Below, in pieces: positions 1 to 11,259 of a stretch of DNA of 64,000 bases. A program made the translations under genes and the position numbers. Every line of letters begins with the position of its first letter. Position 1 is the first letter of the stretch. Below the pieces are notes generated by a model, which was not told where the DNA came from, made no database searches, and saw only the letters and a list, made by a program, of their open reading frames with translations. The stretch is from positions 1,396,303-1,460,302 of the forward strand of contig JAJVDF010000281.1 in assembly GCA_022410635.1 (NCBI GenBank). The letters run 5' to 3'. This DNA comes from Tretioscincus oriximinensis. Its lineage: Eukaryota; Chordata; Lepidosauria; Squamata; Gymnophthalmidae.

Positions 1-628
1 AAAGGGTAGCATTACTGATTGTTTTGAGAAGAATGCTAAGGAGCAGGGGGGACCATGAAATACATTGAAAGGCTTCCCTGGTGTGACACTGAACTACAGA
101 ACATGAGACTCTAGAGGGAAATGAAAGAAGAGACTGAAGAAAACATGTGGGAGGAACTGTTAGAAGTTTCTCTGATGCATTACAAAAATTAGANCACAGT
201 CTAACCAATGCACATAGCGGCGATAATATACAATAGCCAAAGTCACTCTTGAATTGGAAACAGGTCTATAAAAATTAGTTATGATTCTACTCTTATATTA
301 TGTCAGATTATGGCAGCTCCAAGATGAGCAGGCTATAGTCTGGACTACTGAGCATATGGCAAACTCTTATTCCAAGGCACGCTATAGACTAGGTGCCTAT
401 TGTCAACAGTTTCAGTTTTCCGTTTATCAGTTGTTTTTCTACCTCTATTTCTATGTCGTTTTTTTCACATCGTTTTTTTCACGATAAAAGTAGTAGCAGC
501 GGCCCAAAATGTGTACAGGTTAAAAGAGAGCTGTTAGTGTGTTGTGGTGGGGCATGCTGGGAAGTGTAGTCTGCCACCGAGCAGCAGGCAGCCTCGACCA
601 ACCAGCTTGCATGGGACCCTGCCCTGTG
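1..628. other. No recognised feature
   Basis: AT-rich unique-looking sequence. The only ORF (281-487) has no coding character and no recognised domain. Confidence 0.6.
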
Positions 629-631
629 GAC

Positions 632-698
<67 letters not shown>

Positions 699-735
699 GT
701 GGTGATTATGACGATGATGATGACGATGATGATTT
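629..735. repeat. (TAA)n and GAT-rich microsatellite
   Basis: About 70 bp of TAA triplets followed by GATGATGACGATGAT-like sequence. Apparent ORFs here are repeat translations. Confidence 0.97.
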
Positions 736-800
736 ATTGTCATCTATCACTAGTCAAACATACAAAATCCAGCAAATTCATTATTATTATTATTAATAAT

Positions 801-1540
801 AATCAGTTATCAATTATGTTTATGGAAAATACAACTAATACACTAAGTGATGCTGTTATATAGTGGAAAGTAAACCATATATCTTCTACAGGTTTCTTAT
901 ACTTCTTTGCATGGTAACTACAGGTTCCGCCTCTCTCCACCCTTCAAACGTCCTTACCTTAAAATAAGCATGTCCTGGCTGTCAACCAAAGGATAGTTTT
1001 GTGTAAAGTTTCAAAAAATATTACAAACCAACTATCGCCTCTAAAACAATTCACTGGACTATTTCGTTTCTTGCAAAAGCAGATTCCAATTCAGAACACA
1101 TTAAATCATCAACCTACCTTTCAATATTGTTTATTCTTTGTCACATTAAACAACGTCAGGCAGTAACAGGAAATCCCCTTGTATTTTATCTGCTGAGGAT
1201 TATTTTCAATCAGATTGCAAAAGGCTAGAAGTGTTCAGAAGATGCAAGTTCAAAAGGGATGCATCAATGTGAAACCTGAAGTGTAACAGTATATTCACCT
1301 GATTGATAAAATATTCATAGTGGTTGGTCATCTGCAGATTACTGTTTACAGAAAGTCTGCCGTGAGTAAAATACCTGGCCGAAAGCTCTTCCAGTACTGA
1401 AGTACACGTTTACAGTATATTCCTAAACCAAACCCAGTAGTTTTCATAGGGTAATCAAATAATCCCTATATATTTTTATTTTAGATTTGTAAGTTTTCTG
1501 CACAAAATGGTAATTACTTTAAACATTTTGCTGTAACAAT
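801..1540. other. No recognised feature
   Basis: Unique-looking DNA with stops in every frame and no repeat signature I can name. Confidence 0.6.
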
Positions 1541-2076
1541 AGACTGACCAGATGCCCTCTTTTTTGGGGGGAAACCTGGTTTTAGGGTGTCTACCCCGCC
1601 TTCCCAGGGGGGGTGCCATTTCCCCGGTTTTTCCTGAGGAAAAAAATTTTTTTTTGAAAAAAATTCACTGCAGCACCACTAGGGGGCTCTGGCATCTGAA
1701 ACCAGCTCCTGAATGCAAATCCCCCTCAGTTAAAAAAAAAATCTCACACACTTCAAAACTTTCTCGCACACTTCAAAAATTAAATTTTTTAAAAAAACAA
1801 AATTGCTGCACCACTACTAGGGGGTCCTGGCAACTGGGGCCAGCTTCTGAAGATACCTTCCCCTTTGTAAAAAAATTAATAAATTCTGATGTACTCCAAA
1901 ATTCTCAGTTTTAAAATTCATGAACATTTAAAAAAAATTCTCACATGCTTCACCGATTTCTCGGGCGGAATTTTGGAAGGGAATGCATCTTGGTGGATAA
2001 TTTGCATACTTATGAATATGCAAGTTAGCATGAATATTAATTACCCCGGTTTGGGTCTCAGAAAATCTGGTCAGTT
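1541..2076. mobile_element. Candidate DNA transposon/MITE with internal repeats
   Basis: Ends ACTGACCAGAT and ATCTGGTCAGT (11-bp inverted repeat), the same terminal motif as the 202-bp MITE at 45.7 kb. Two internal direct repeats (caccactagggggctctggc near 1673 and caccactactagggggtcct near 1810) lie about 135 bp apart. No open transposase frame. Confidence 0.6.
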
Positions 2077-2114
2077 AATGTAAAAGATGCACAGGCCTTT
2101 AACGTGCCATGACA

Positions 2115-2985
2115 GCACAGAGATGCTCAGATGAATAGAGAAAAATTGGTTTCTCTACGGCACATGGTAGGACTACTGATGGGAACTAAGCTTTCTGTGA
2201 CTGAGCAAGAAAAGGATCTTGGGGTGTTGGTGGACAATTCAATGAAGATGTCAACACAGTGTGCAGCAGCAGCAAAAAAGGCAAATTCGATGTTGGGGAT
2301 AATTAGGAAAGGAGTTGAAAACGAGTCAGCAAATGTTGTTTTGCCTCTTTATAAATCTGTGGTGAGGCCACATTTGGAATACTGTGTTCAGTTCTGGTCA
2401 CCACATCACAAGAGGGATATTGTGGAACTAGAGAAGGTGCAGAAAAGGGTCTGGAGCACCTCCCTTATGAAGTCAGGCTGCAATGTCTAGGCCTCTTCAG
2501 CCTCGAAAGGCGACGATTGAGAGGTGATCTGATTGAACTGTACAAAATCATGCATGGGATGGACAGGGTGAATAGAGAAAAAATGTTTTCTCTATCACAC
2601 AACACTAGGACCAGGGGGCACNCCTTGAAACTGATGGGCAGAAAAGTGAGAACAGACAAAGAAAAGTATTTTTTTCACCCAGAGGGTCATCAGCCTGTGG
2701 AATTTACTTCCTGAAGAGGTAGCTAACAGCTTGGATTAGACAGGTTTGTGGACACCAAGGGTATAAATGGGTACTAGGATTGATGTCTGGATGCTGCCTC
2801 CNAGATGGAGCAACATGCAGGACTCCTGAAATGCCATTTGCAAGGAGTCATGAACAGGTGCATATATTGCCTTCTTCTGTTCAGACTGCCCAGGTGCATC
2901 TGGTGGGCCTCTGTCTGGGACAGAATGCTGAACTAGGTGGTCTCTGGCCCGATCCAGTATGGCTCTTCTTATGTTCTTATGACTA
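2115..2985 (+). mobile_element. CR1 LINE, 5'-truncated, with RT C-terminus and full 3'UTR
   Basis: Frame fragments encode the C-terminal end of a CR1-type reverse transcriptase: DLGVLVD, then VVRPHLEYCVQFWSP, then, in another frame, GLFSLERRRLRGDLIELYKI. A small deletion after EKVQKR shifts the frame, so the ORF is broken. The 3'UTR ends in cttcttatgttcttatg, the short terminal repeat seen in the other copies in this window. Dead copy. Confidence 0.88.
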
Positions 2986-3065
2986 GAAGGCACCCTTAAA
3001 GGTGATGGGCAGAAGAATTAGGGCAGACAAGTGAAAGGTTTTCTGTTGCCTAGAGGGTCAACACC

Positions 3066-3080
3066 CAGAGGTGTTGATAT

Positions 3081-3122
<42 letters not shown>

Positions 3123-3300
3123 AAGAAGAAAAAGAAAAAGAAAAAGAAAAAGAAAAAGAAAAAGAAAAAGAAAAAGAAAAAGAAAAAGAAAAAGAAGAAG
3201 AAGAAGAAGAAGAAGAAGAAGAAGAAGAAGAAGAAGAAGAAGAAGAAGAAGAAGAGCATCACCACCACCACCACCACCACCACCACCACAACAACAACAA
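3066..3300. repeat. Compound microsatellite (TAG, GAAAAA, GAA, CAC, AAC)
   Basis: Five blocks follow one another without a break: (TAG)n about 3080-3121, (GAAAAA)n to about 3193, (GAA)n to about 3255, (CAC)n to about 3288, then (AAC)n. It abuts the 3' end of a minus-strand SINE whose usual tail is TTC-rich, so it is probably an expanded SINE tail. Confidence 0.95.
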
Positions 3301-3478
3301 CATCTGGGTTTTAATACCCCCCTTTTCTCACCCAAAGGGACTCAAAGTGGCTTACAAGGTTATTTTGCCCAAAGGTTTACATTGTATCTTCCCCACCAGG
3401 CTGTGGTGGTTCCCATTTATCTTCACTCAGGCTTTTGACTCTTAGCTCCCTCTCCATTTTGTCCTTCCAGGGAGGGTG
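3301..3478 (-). mobile_element. tRNA-derived SINE (tail type 'gtataaaaacc'), truncated
   Basis: Reads on the plus strand as ggttttaatacccccctttt followed by ctcacccaaagggactcaaag, the reverse complement of the Sauria-like SINE 3' half. It is truncated at its 5' end. Confidence 0.7.
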
Positions 3479-3479
3479 A

Positions 3480-3637
3480 TAGGTTGAAGGGAGGGAGTGT
3501 ATGGATCTTTCTAAATGTTTTATTAATGTGTATTTTTAAATTTATTTATAATGTTCTTGATCTTTTGTTACCTGTCCTGGGACAAGTGATGAAGGGNGGG
3601 ATATAAATCATTTTAAATAAATAAAATAAAATAAATT
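3480..3637 (+). mobile_element. LINE 3' tail fragment
   Basis: Ends in cctgtcctgggacaag ... ggatataaatcatttt followed by an AAATA-type tail (3615-3637), the form of an L2-like LINE or SINE 3' end. No coding part. Confidence 0.45.
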
Positions 3638-3819
3638 GATCTGTGGAATTTACTTTCCAAAGAGGTGGTGGTAACTAGCAGTCTGGATAGCTTCAAGATA
3701 GGAAATGGCATGGAATACTGCAGGCGAGTGGGGAAGCAATTGTAATGGGCTATTCCAGACTTAGAGTAAATTCCAGAATAAAACAGAATGTAGGGAGTGG
3801 GCCATAAGCCCTTAAAGAT

Positions 3820-4318
3820 AGTTCAGAAGCTGTAGAACAGCTGGCCAAACACATATTATACCAGTACTGAAGGAACTGGGCTGGCTCTCCGTTCGGTACT
3901 GAACGCAATTCAATGTACCAGTACTAACATTGGCTTAGAAAACCCTAAAAGGCTTGGAGCCCAAATATTTGAAGGAACACCTCCTCCCATACGTATCTGC
4001 CAGCATCTTAAGATCTTCTGAGGAGGCTTTCCTGACAGTCCCACCTCCTTCACTCATCAAGGGGGTGTGGACTTGTGGGAGGTCCTTCTCTGTGATAGCC
4101 CTCAAGTTGTGGAATCCTCTCTCCTCTGAGGTGCACCACGTATTCAGACACCTAGTGAAGACACATCAGTTCCCCCTTGCCTTCAGCTGATCCAAATATT
4201 CTCTGCTCCTTGACAGGCACTGTTGTATTTTTAGTCTGGTGTATTTTCGAATTGTTCTATTTTAATCTGCCCTGAGACCTTTGGATATAGGCGGAATATA
4301 AATGTAAATAAATAAACG
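3820..4318 (+). mobile_element. L2-like LINE 3' end with ORF2 C-terminus
   Basis: Translation at 3954-4190 gives EPKYLKEHLLPYVSAS ... LRSSEEAFLTVPPP ... GRSFSVIALKLWNPLS, the conserved C-terminus of L2-clade LINE ORF2. The 3'UTR ends ctgagacctttggatatagg followed by an AAATA tail. The upstream frame is broken. Confidence 0.75.
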
Positions 4319-4319
4319 A

Positions 4320-5118
4320 ATTAACTTTATTCCTTTTTAAGGACTTATAACCACCTGCTCCTAGAGAAGAATGCAGGGGGGAAGTATTCTTCTTGCTTTA
4401 TGCTGCATTCTATCTCTAGGCTAATAAAACCGCAGCTGGACGTTCTCAACATCCTGTCGCTTCTTTTCAAAGCAACGTATACATTAGACCCTTGCTGTTC
4501 TGAATCCGTGGTGCAGAATGCTGGATCTGTTTTCCAAATGCTTGTGCAGCTGGGGGTCTCCCCTGCCAATATTGTGGCTTCTGTAAGTTTGCAGGAGATC
4601 CCCATCCTCACAGGAACTATAGCAGCACGAGCCAACTTCTTGCCACATGTTACTTGCCTTCAGAACAGCCGGGGGCCTCCCTCTCTCCCAGAAATCTCTG
4701 CTATCCTTCAAGATTTTTGCTTGGGTTAAAAGAATGACTTTTGAATGCTGTAGAAGTCATGCCTCTGTACTCCCTGGGCTATTCCTGAGGGGAGGATAGG
4801 GCTCACAGCCAATCTCTCTGAGCACTTCTCCATCTGCTAAGAATGAGTCAGGAAGAGCTTTTAAAAGGATACCTTGGCTAAGGACCGTGCAAGGCACCAT
4901 CTTAAGAAAGGAACTTTTAAAACTGCTGATGGAAAGACATCAAAAGAAGTGCTACACTTTCCTACCCAGTCCAAATAATACCAAATCTATATCTCCTTTA
5001 GGTTGAAGACAGAGTCAAGGTGGCAGCATCATCCCAGTCTTGTGGCTGAACTCTCAAGCAGACCTGATGCTACACTGGCCGCTAGGATCCTGCAGTCCAT
5101 TAGCTACTTAGCTTGGAA
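4320..5118. other. No recognised feature
   Basis: Moderately GC-rich. Overlapping ORFs of 75-109 codons at 4345-4729 on both strands match no family I know and lack splice or start context. Confidence 0.5.
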
Positions 5119-5134
5119 ACCCTAACCCTAACCC
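5119..5134. repeat. Short interstitial telomere-like repeat
   Basis: accctaaccctaaccc: about 2.5 units of CCCTAA. Probably chance or a repair scar. Confidence 0.5.
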
Positions 5135-5191
5135 AGACATCCAGTACCATTTATTTTATTTATTTACATTTCTATTCACATTTCAAACTGG

Positions 5192-5318
5192 GAGCCAGTT
5201 TAGTGTAGTGGTTGAGTGTTGGACTCATACCGGGTAGCCTCCCAGTTCGATTCCCCACTCCTCCACGAAAGCCAGCTGGGTGACCTTGGGCCAGTCACAG
5301 TTCTTTGAACTCTCTCAG
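5192..5318 (+). mobile_element. Sauria-type tRNA SINE (family A), 5' half
   Basis: Has A-box-like tagtgtagtggttgagtg and B-box ggttcgattcc-like (agttcgattccccactcc) sequences, then the conserved gctgggtgaccttgggccag. It stops at aactctctca and is fused to a minus-strand SINE. Confidence 0.8.
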
Positions 5319-5572
5319 TTTTTATACCCCACTTTTCTCACCTGAAGAGACTCAAAGCGGCTTGCAAGGTAATTTTTCCCTCAAAGGCTTACATTCTATC
5401 TTCCCCACCAGGCTGTGGTGGTTCCCATTTAACTAGTGACAGTCTGAATATCTGGTTTGGTAGAGCTGCAGGCTAGTAGAAGGTGCTCAGCCCTCTCCAC
5501 GTCCAACATAGGGCGTTGAAACCCAATCTTTCAGATGTAATACCAGCACAGCCGACTGAGCCACAAGATCCT
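5319..5572 (-). mobile_element. tRNA SINE family B
   Basis: Plus-strand reading starts tttttataccccacttttct and ends at a tRNA-like head near agccgactgagccacaagat. Near full length and in opposite orientation to the SINE it joins. Confidence 0.75.
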
Positions 5573-5574
5573 TT

Positions 5575-6370
5575 GTTTGTTGTCATGGAAGTCCTCAGCA
5601 TGGGATCATCATATGTACATCACCAGATGTTCAGGTAACAGGGATTATCGCAGGAAACCTGGCATTACTGCTGGGCTGCATGTGATAGTTTGCAGCATTT
5701 CTTTATATATTTCAAATTGTATTGCATTGGAGTATACCAGGCAATTCTAATGAGATGCTGAGAGGATTACGGGGTTTACTTCATATCTACAGTAGCTTCT
5801 ATTAATACTCCTACCACCAGTAGAGTCCCATGCTAAGCATTTCTCTGAAAAGAGCACCCCTGTTTACAAGCAATGGTGTTAATGATCTCTCAGTTGGCTC
5901 ATTGGTTATTTGGAACAAAATTGGAAAAGCCAAGAATCCCAAGAGCCATTCTCCAGAGCTTCTACCAATTTTGACTATTCACTCTCAATAAATTGAAAAG
6001 CTATGAACCAAAGTGCTGCAAAATTTTGTGGATGCTTTTGTAGTAATTCCATTTCTTGGAATAAAAATTGCCACTATTTCTCCCTCTCACTAAGCAGCAG
6101 AGATTGATTTCTGAAATATCTTTCAATTTTAAAAGTGCCCAGAGTGGAACAGGTTTTTTTAATAGCTCATTTCCTGCCTTTAATAAATATTATACTTTGC
6201 CCAAAGAAACTGAATTAGATAAAATGTAGTTACCAAAAGTTTTTTATAGGCAATTTGTTGTTGGGTACCACAGGGTGATGGCCGATTGCATGCGTAGGGT
6301 TACCAAATATCAGGATTTATCATGACATGTCCAGTACTGCAGGTGAAGTTTTGAGAATATTCTTTGAATA
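5575..6370. other. No recognised feature
   Basis: AT-rich unique-looking DNA between two family B SINEs. Confidence 0.6.
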
Positions 6371-6374
6371 TCAC

Positions 6375-6665
6375 AGAGAATCTGGGTTTTATACCTCAAA
6401 GGGATTCACCCGAAGGGACTTAGAGCAGCTTGCATGGTTAATTTTCACCCAAAGGCTTCCATCTATTCTATTTTTCCCACCAGAATAGTGGTGGTACTCA
6501 TGAATCTACTTGAAATATAGATTGCAAATCTACTTTCTTTTGAATGGCTAGAGCTGAGGCCTGTAGAGGGCAATCTCCTTTCTTTTACGGCGAACACAGG
6601 GCTTTGAGAACAGATCTCTCAGTTGAAAGACCGACTCTTAACACCTGAAATACAGGAACTACAAC
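6375..6665 (-). mobile_element. tRNA SINE family B
   Basis: Same body as the 59.6-kb copy: gggttttatacctcaaaggg, the cacccaaaggcttccatcta segment, and the paired gaatctacttgaaatatag stretch. Near full length. Confidence 0.75.
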
Positions 6666-6689
6666 ACCCATGAGATGATGATGAAGGTA

Positions 6690-7115
6690 ATGATTATCAA
6701 TGTTCATTTATATTTCACTAACCATGAACGTAGTGTTGTACAAAGGATATAAAAATATAAAATACTATATAAAGTGCAATATTAAAAGCAACAAATATAA
6801 GATATAGGCTGCGTGCACATGACATTTTTCTACCTTGTTCGTCGCTCAATTATGAAGTCTCGGGCACAAATGCTAAGTGTTTTTCAGTAGTCAACCCATA
6901 ATAAAGACTGAACAGAGTGGAGTCCATAGAGGGGGGACAAGATTATATAGGGCTTTAAACATCAGAACCAAAATATTAAACTAAATACAGTGAGAGATGG
7001 GAAGCCAGTGAAGACGTTTGAGCAAATGACTAATGGACTTGTAATGACTGGACTGAAAGATGATTCTGGCCACTGTGTGTTGGATAGACACAAGAGGCTG
7101 AAGATGAAAAGTCAA
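6690..7115 (-). mobile_element. LINE-derived remnant (L2-like)
   Basis: Contains the worn phrase gatgggaagccagtgaagac ... gtttgagcaaatgactaatg, common in L2-like LINE bodies read in reverse. Family assignment is tentative. Confidence 0.4.
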
Positions 7116-8682
7116 AATAACTCCTTCTTTGGCCTACCTTTTGCTATTCAGGTCCTGCTTTCTAATTTTTTGATCTGCTAATCTAATTAGCATGGACACC
7201 TCTATGGCCATGATGAGTTTCTAGCTGAAATCAATATTTGCATGTCTACTGCCAGATAGCTAGCTCTGGCCTTCAAAGACTACTAAGCAGCATATTTCCT
7301 GTGAGAGTACTGGAATGTTATTGTTATGTCTTATCTGTATTACTGAGCATGCATAATTATTCAGTTACTCAGATGCTAAGATGCTTAACTACTTAGTTGT
7401 TACTATGATGTCTTCATACAGTGAAGATTCTTGATGTGTGAGATGGTCACTTAACTATATTCATAAGTNTCCAGTGTATTCTTTGCTATTTTTATATTCT
7501 AATGGACTCTGTAAATAAGGCTACAAAGCCTCCCTGATGAAATGATACCAAATGTGTGGATTATTTTTACTCCTAACAAGAAGACGTTGCCTGGTGCTTC
7601 AGCCTGCCCTTCAGGACTCTGAACGCTGTACATGTACTTCTGCTAGTTTTGGGTCAGAACCAAATTTCAACAGGTCACCTCTTTGTTGGCTAAGATGTAG
7701 ATGTGGTTTGCTACCACGTCAAAAGCTGAGAATTGAACCTTCTTCTTTCCAGCGAGCTTGCTCTATCATTGAGCTATATATTTGATGGAAATGGCACATG
7801 CAGATTCTCCTTGAAGTTGTTTATGCCATCACTGCATTTGTTTGCTGAGAGAACAACTAGAAAGGAAATTGAATAGATCTTATACTGTAAGTGAAATCTC
7901 ATATAGCAGTCACTTATATAATGAGGGATTACATTACCTTGAATCTTAATGGGTTTTTTTTGTCACACTACATGTGTTAATTGGTTTACAGATTTGGACT
8001 TTGTTCAGCAAAGGCTTATGCCATGATAAATTGGCTCGTCTTTAACGATAGCGCAAGACTTGCTTTTGTAACAAGAAAGTACTCAACTCCCTCTCTGCTA
8101 GTTTCCTTCATTTAATTTATCTCCTGGGATCTTCCCCTTGTCTTGTCCTCCAACATAGTCATTAGTACAATTACCAAAGTGCCATTGTATCTCATACACC
8201 GGGTGACATTTATGTTAGCTGTCTCTCTTTGAAAGGAACAGCTCTGGTGAAGGTGTCAGACGGCTCTTTATATCCACTCGCCAGACTGAGCAAATGCGCA
8301 AACTTCCCATCATACCGTTATTGTCAGAAAGTCCAAGAGCATGTGGAAAAGACACCGCTTGCTTAAGAATAAATCCAATCAATAACCACTCAGCTCTTCA
8401 GAATGGAGTACTGAGGAGTCAAGGACAATAGCAACAAATAGCATTTTTTCTTCTTCTCACCGACAACACTTAGAAGTCCAACGATATAAAAAAGTAGCAA
8501 CTCAGAGACAACAACCATCCAAGGCATCGTTAGTTGTCTCCAGGTCATCAACACTATCTGAACTCTTTTTTTGAAAGAAAAGTGCAACGCTGATATATAG
8601 AATGCAATTTATTTTTAAAGTGTATCTGTCACATTACAGAGTGGATCGAAACCATCTCCTTCCCACCCAACTAAGATTTTTT
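7116..8682. other. No recognised feature apart from a short SINE head
   Basis: Unique-looking DNA. Only the tRNA-like fragment at 7695-7788 stands out. Confidence 0.55.
7695..7788 (-). mobile_element. Short tRNA-headed SINE remnant
   Basis: On the minus strand tagctcaatgatagagcaag is an A-box-like start and ggttcaattctcagc a B-box. It looks like a tRNA-derived SINE head rather than a tRNA gene, because no acceptor stem closes. Confidence 0.5.
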
Positions 8683-8978
8683 ATTTTTAAATTTTATTTA
8701 TTTATTTATACTTATACTCCACCCTACACCTAAGGGTCTCGGAGTGGCCAATAATTAAAAAAACAATACAAAATTTGAGTATTAAAACAGGATCTGAAGG
8801 TGGAGAGGAAAATGGCATTTCTTCCGGTTAAAGCCTTCAAGGGGTTTTGAAAATAGTATAATGATGGTCACTGATGCATCTCAAGGAGGAGACTATTCCA
8901 CAGACTGGGGGCATCCACCGAGAAAGCCAGGCCCCAAGTTTCTACTCCACTTGCTGTAGAGAGGAATGGTACAACCAG
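8683..8978 (-). mobile_element. L2-like LINE 3' end
   Basis: The reverse complement reads cagtctgtggaatagtctcc, ttgagatgcatcagtgacca, and ends cgagacccttaggtgtaggg plus a TAAATA tail. Same family as the 23.4- and 33.5-kb copies. Confidence 0.65.
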
Positions 8979-9969
8979 GATGGCCTCCTGGTTAATGGCA
9001 AAAGATTATGAGCATCCACTGAGTTTGTTCTTACAGGAAGATTCTACATTCTTTACAACATGCAAATTGCATATGGTGGCCTCATTCCATTGCCTACATT
9101 TTGTTCTACACAATCCATAATTTGTGTAGCCATTGCACAAACGGCCTGCTTCTGAGGTAGACAAGAGGAAATCCCACGTGCCTACATTTTCTCTTTTTCC
9201 ACTGTGCTTCATTCGAGATTATATCGCAGAATAGGCATCTGCCATTCACTTTATAGTCTATGGTAGGACATGAGCTGTGAACTACNGTGATGCCCATTAG
9301 TAATGGGGCAGGATGTAGATCAACTAACCAACTAACTAACGCACATTCTATTTCCTGCGCTTTGGAGATGATTTCACCTTCTGTCCGCCCCACGGAAACA
9401 CACGTCCAGTGATCCATACGCTCCAAAGCTCTTTATTGTGGAGTAAATAGCCATTGTACACCATGTGATTTAGGCAGCCTCCATTTTGTAAAGTCCGAAA
9501 GAAAGCCGCCTCAGAGTTTCATGCAAATTGTAAAACGCTGATTGGCAGAGAATTCTTGGGAATTGTATGCAGGCTTGCAGGAAATGCTGGGGACTGTAGT
9601 CTGATAAGTGCAGGGCTTGTTATGTGACATGTTAGCTATGACAATCATGTGACATGTCAAGCCCCAGAAGGCATTGCTGCGCTTATCAGGAAACGTGGGG
9701 GCAATGGTGGGGATTTGCCCTCACTAACTAAGACTGCCTCTCCATGAGGGTTTCACACCACTCCTGAACCACACTGATACTTACATGATTAAGAATTTGC
9801 CCCATGTGGTGACAGACAATAAACAAATAAAATCTTTGCAGGAATGCCGAACTTCACATGCACGTATCCATAACAGACTAAGGCCCTGCTTGACCAGGCT
9901 CAATAATGTGTTGTAAAAGATCCCTCCTTAAACAATTACTAAAGCCTGTTCCAAACAGGGCCNTAAAAA
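8979..9969. other. Mostly unrecognised intergenic DNA
   Basis: A short repeat related to 18515-18652 lies at about 9535-9610. The ORF at 9106-9426 has no recognisable product. Confidence 0.5.
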
Positions 9970-10272
9970 TCCCTGCAAAGGAGCTAGTAGCACTTTAAGA
10001 CTAACTTGTGAAAAGTTGGTGGCATAAGCATTTGGAGACATATCTACTTCTTCAGATGCTGAGGGACTAATGTCAGGGTCAGGTATTTATAGAAAACTGT
10101 GTATGGGAGATGACAAAGCATATGCAACTGTATTAAGGTGATGAATTGCAGGTAAACGAAAGGATCTACGAAAGCTTATGCCAACCACTTTTCCCAAGTT
10201 AGTCTCAAAGTGCTACTAGCTCCTTTGCTGGACTTTCTACTGGACTAACACGGCTATTTTTCTGAAATTAAA
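9970..10272 (-). mobile_element. Penelope-like element fragment with two inverted terminal arms
   Basis: Arms gcaaaggagctagtagcact (about 9977) and its complement near 10,200-10,230 face each other across about 200 bp. On the minus strand the core catctgaagaagtagatatg is present, followed by a degraded GAAA position and gcttatgcc. The same unit is linked to a GIY-YIG coding remnant at 61.9-62.5 kb, which supports the Penelope assignment. Confidence 0.65.
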
Positions 10273-10394
10273 AATCCCTTTTAAGGATGTGTTCCTCCCA
10301 CACAAAAAGACCACAAGCTTCCATTTCTGTTTCACAGGAGGCTGTTCTTAAAGTTTCCTTTTGTTATCAAGTCCTCTTATCTTGTAAGGTCCAA

Positions 10395-10660
10395 AACGGC
10401 TTGGGCTCGAAATATTTTAAATAATACTTCCTCCAATATAAATGTGTCCACACCTATTCTTCCAAAGAAGCCCTTTCAAGAGTCTCATCATCTTCATTTA
10501 GGTAAAGGAGTGTGGCTACATTGGGGAGCCTTCCTGGTGATGCCCCCCTTATTATGAAATGGATTCCCCTCTGAACTGCACCCATAATACATATGTTTAG
10601 ATGTGTAATGAAATAGCTGTTTACCATGACCTTCAACTGAGGTAATAATATTCTCTCTTA
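10395..10660 (+). mobile_element. Degraded L2-like LINE 3' region
   Basis: Begins ggcttgggctcgaaatattt (the worn 'GLGxKYL' coding segment) and continues with collinear but heavily mutated L2-like 3' sequence to the accttcaactgaggtaataa region. Confidence 0.45.
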
Positions 10661-10725
10661 TACAGAAATTGTCATTGTTTTTACCAATTGTAATTTATCT
10701 TTTTTTATCATTGTTTGGGTTGTAG

Positions 10726-10998
10726 TCCAGCCACTTTGGTGTAGTGGTTAGAGTGTTGGACTTGTACCTGGTAGTCTCCCGGTTCGGTTCCCCACTCCTC
10801 CACGAAAGCCAGCTGGGTGACCTTGAGTNAGTCACAATTCTTTGAACTCTCTCAGCCCCACCTACTCCACAGGGTGTCTGTTGTGGAGAAAGCAACAAAA
10901 GCTGTGTGCGCCATCCTATGGTTGGCCGCCCTGAGACCTTTGGGTATAGGGCGGCATACAAGTACAAATAAATAAATAAATAAATAAATAAATAAAGC
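10726..10998 (+). mobile_element. Sauria-type tRNA SINE (family A), full length
   Basis: tRNA head (tggtgtagtggttagagtg, cccggttcggttccccactc), the middle tgttgtggagaaagcaac, then gccctgagacctttgggtat and an AAATA tail of about 30 bp. A CR1 copy begins 15 bp further on. Confidence 0.85.
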
Positions 10999-11010
10999 AT
11001 CTTCGGTTCC

Positions 11011-11242
11011 TGAAGAACATAAGAACATAAGAACATAAGAAGAGCCATACTGGATCAGGCCACAGCCCATCGAGTCCAGCATTCTGTGTCACACAAAGGC
11101 CCACCAGATGCACCTGGGCAGTCCGAACAGAGGNAAGCAAAATATGCTGCTCCTGTTCGTGACTCCCTGCAAATGGTATTTCAAGAGTCCTGCCTGTTGC
11201 TCCATCCCGGAGGCTACATCCAGACAACTATCTTAGTATCCA
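11011..11242 (-). mobile_element. CR1 3' end, young subfamily
   Basis: Starts with four gaacataa repeats (the 3' terminus on the minus strand) and is 5'-truncated at tagtatcc. Over about 200 bp it differs from the 46.7-kb copy at one base plus one N. Confidence 0.9.
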
Positions 11243-11259
11243 AGAAGTGGACTGAAAAC

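Larger units (their letters stand above)
2986..3720 (+). mobile_element. Older CR1 3' fragment split by a SINE and a LINE tail
   Basis: 2986-3062 (ggtgatgggcagaagaat ... tagagggtca) and 3640-3720 (tgtggaatttactttccaaa ... agcttcaaga) are consecutive parts of a CR1-like 3' region. About 575 bp of later insertions separate them: a minus-strand SINE with a huge tail and a plus-strand LINE tail. Confidence 0.55.

Noticed and set aside
534..796. ORFs rich in Asn/Tyr/Asp near 0.6 kb
   Set aside because: Translations of the TAA and GAT microsatellite.
3018..3445. Long ORFs on both strands with poly-Arg, poly-Glu, poly-Phe
   Set aside because: Translations of the compound microsatellite.
5119..5134. 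Interstitial telomere as a chromosome-fusion scar
   Set aside because: Only about 2.5 units; too short to carry meaning.
7695..7788. Possible tRNA gene
   Set aside because: A- and B-box-like words are present but no acceptor stem closes; better explained as a SINE head.
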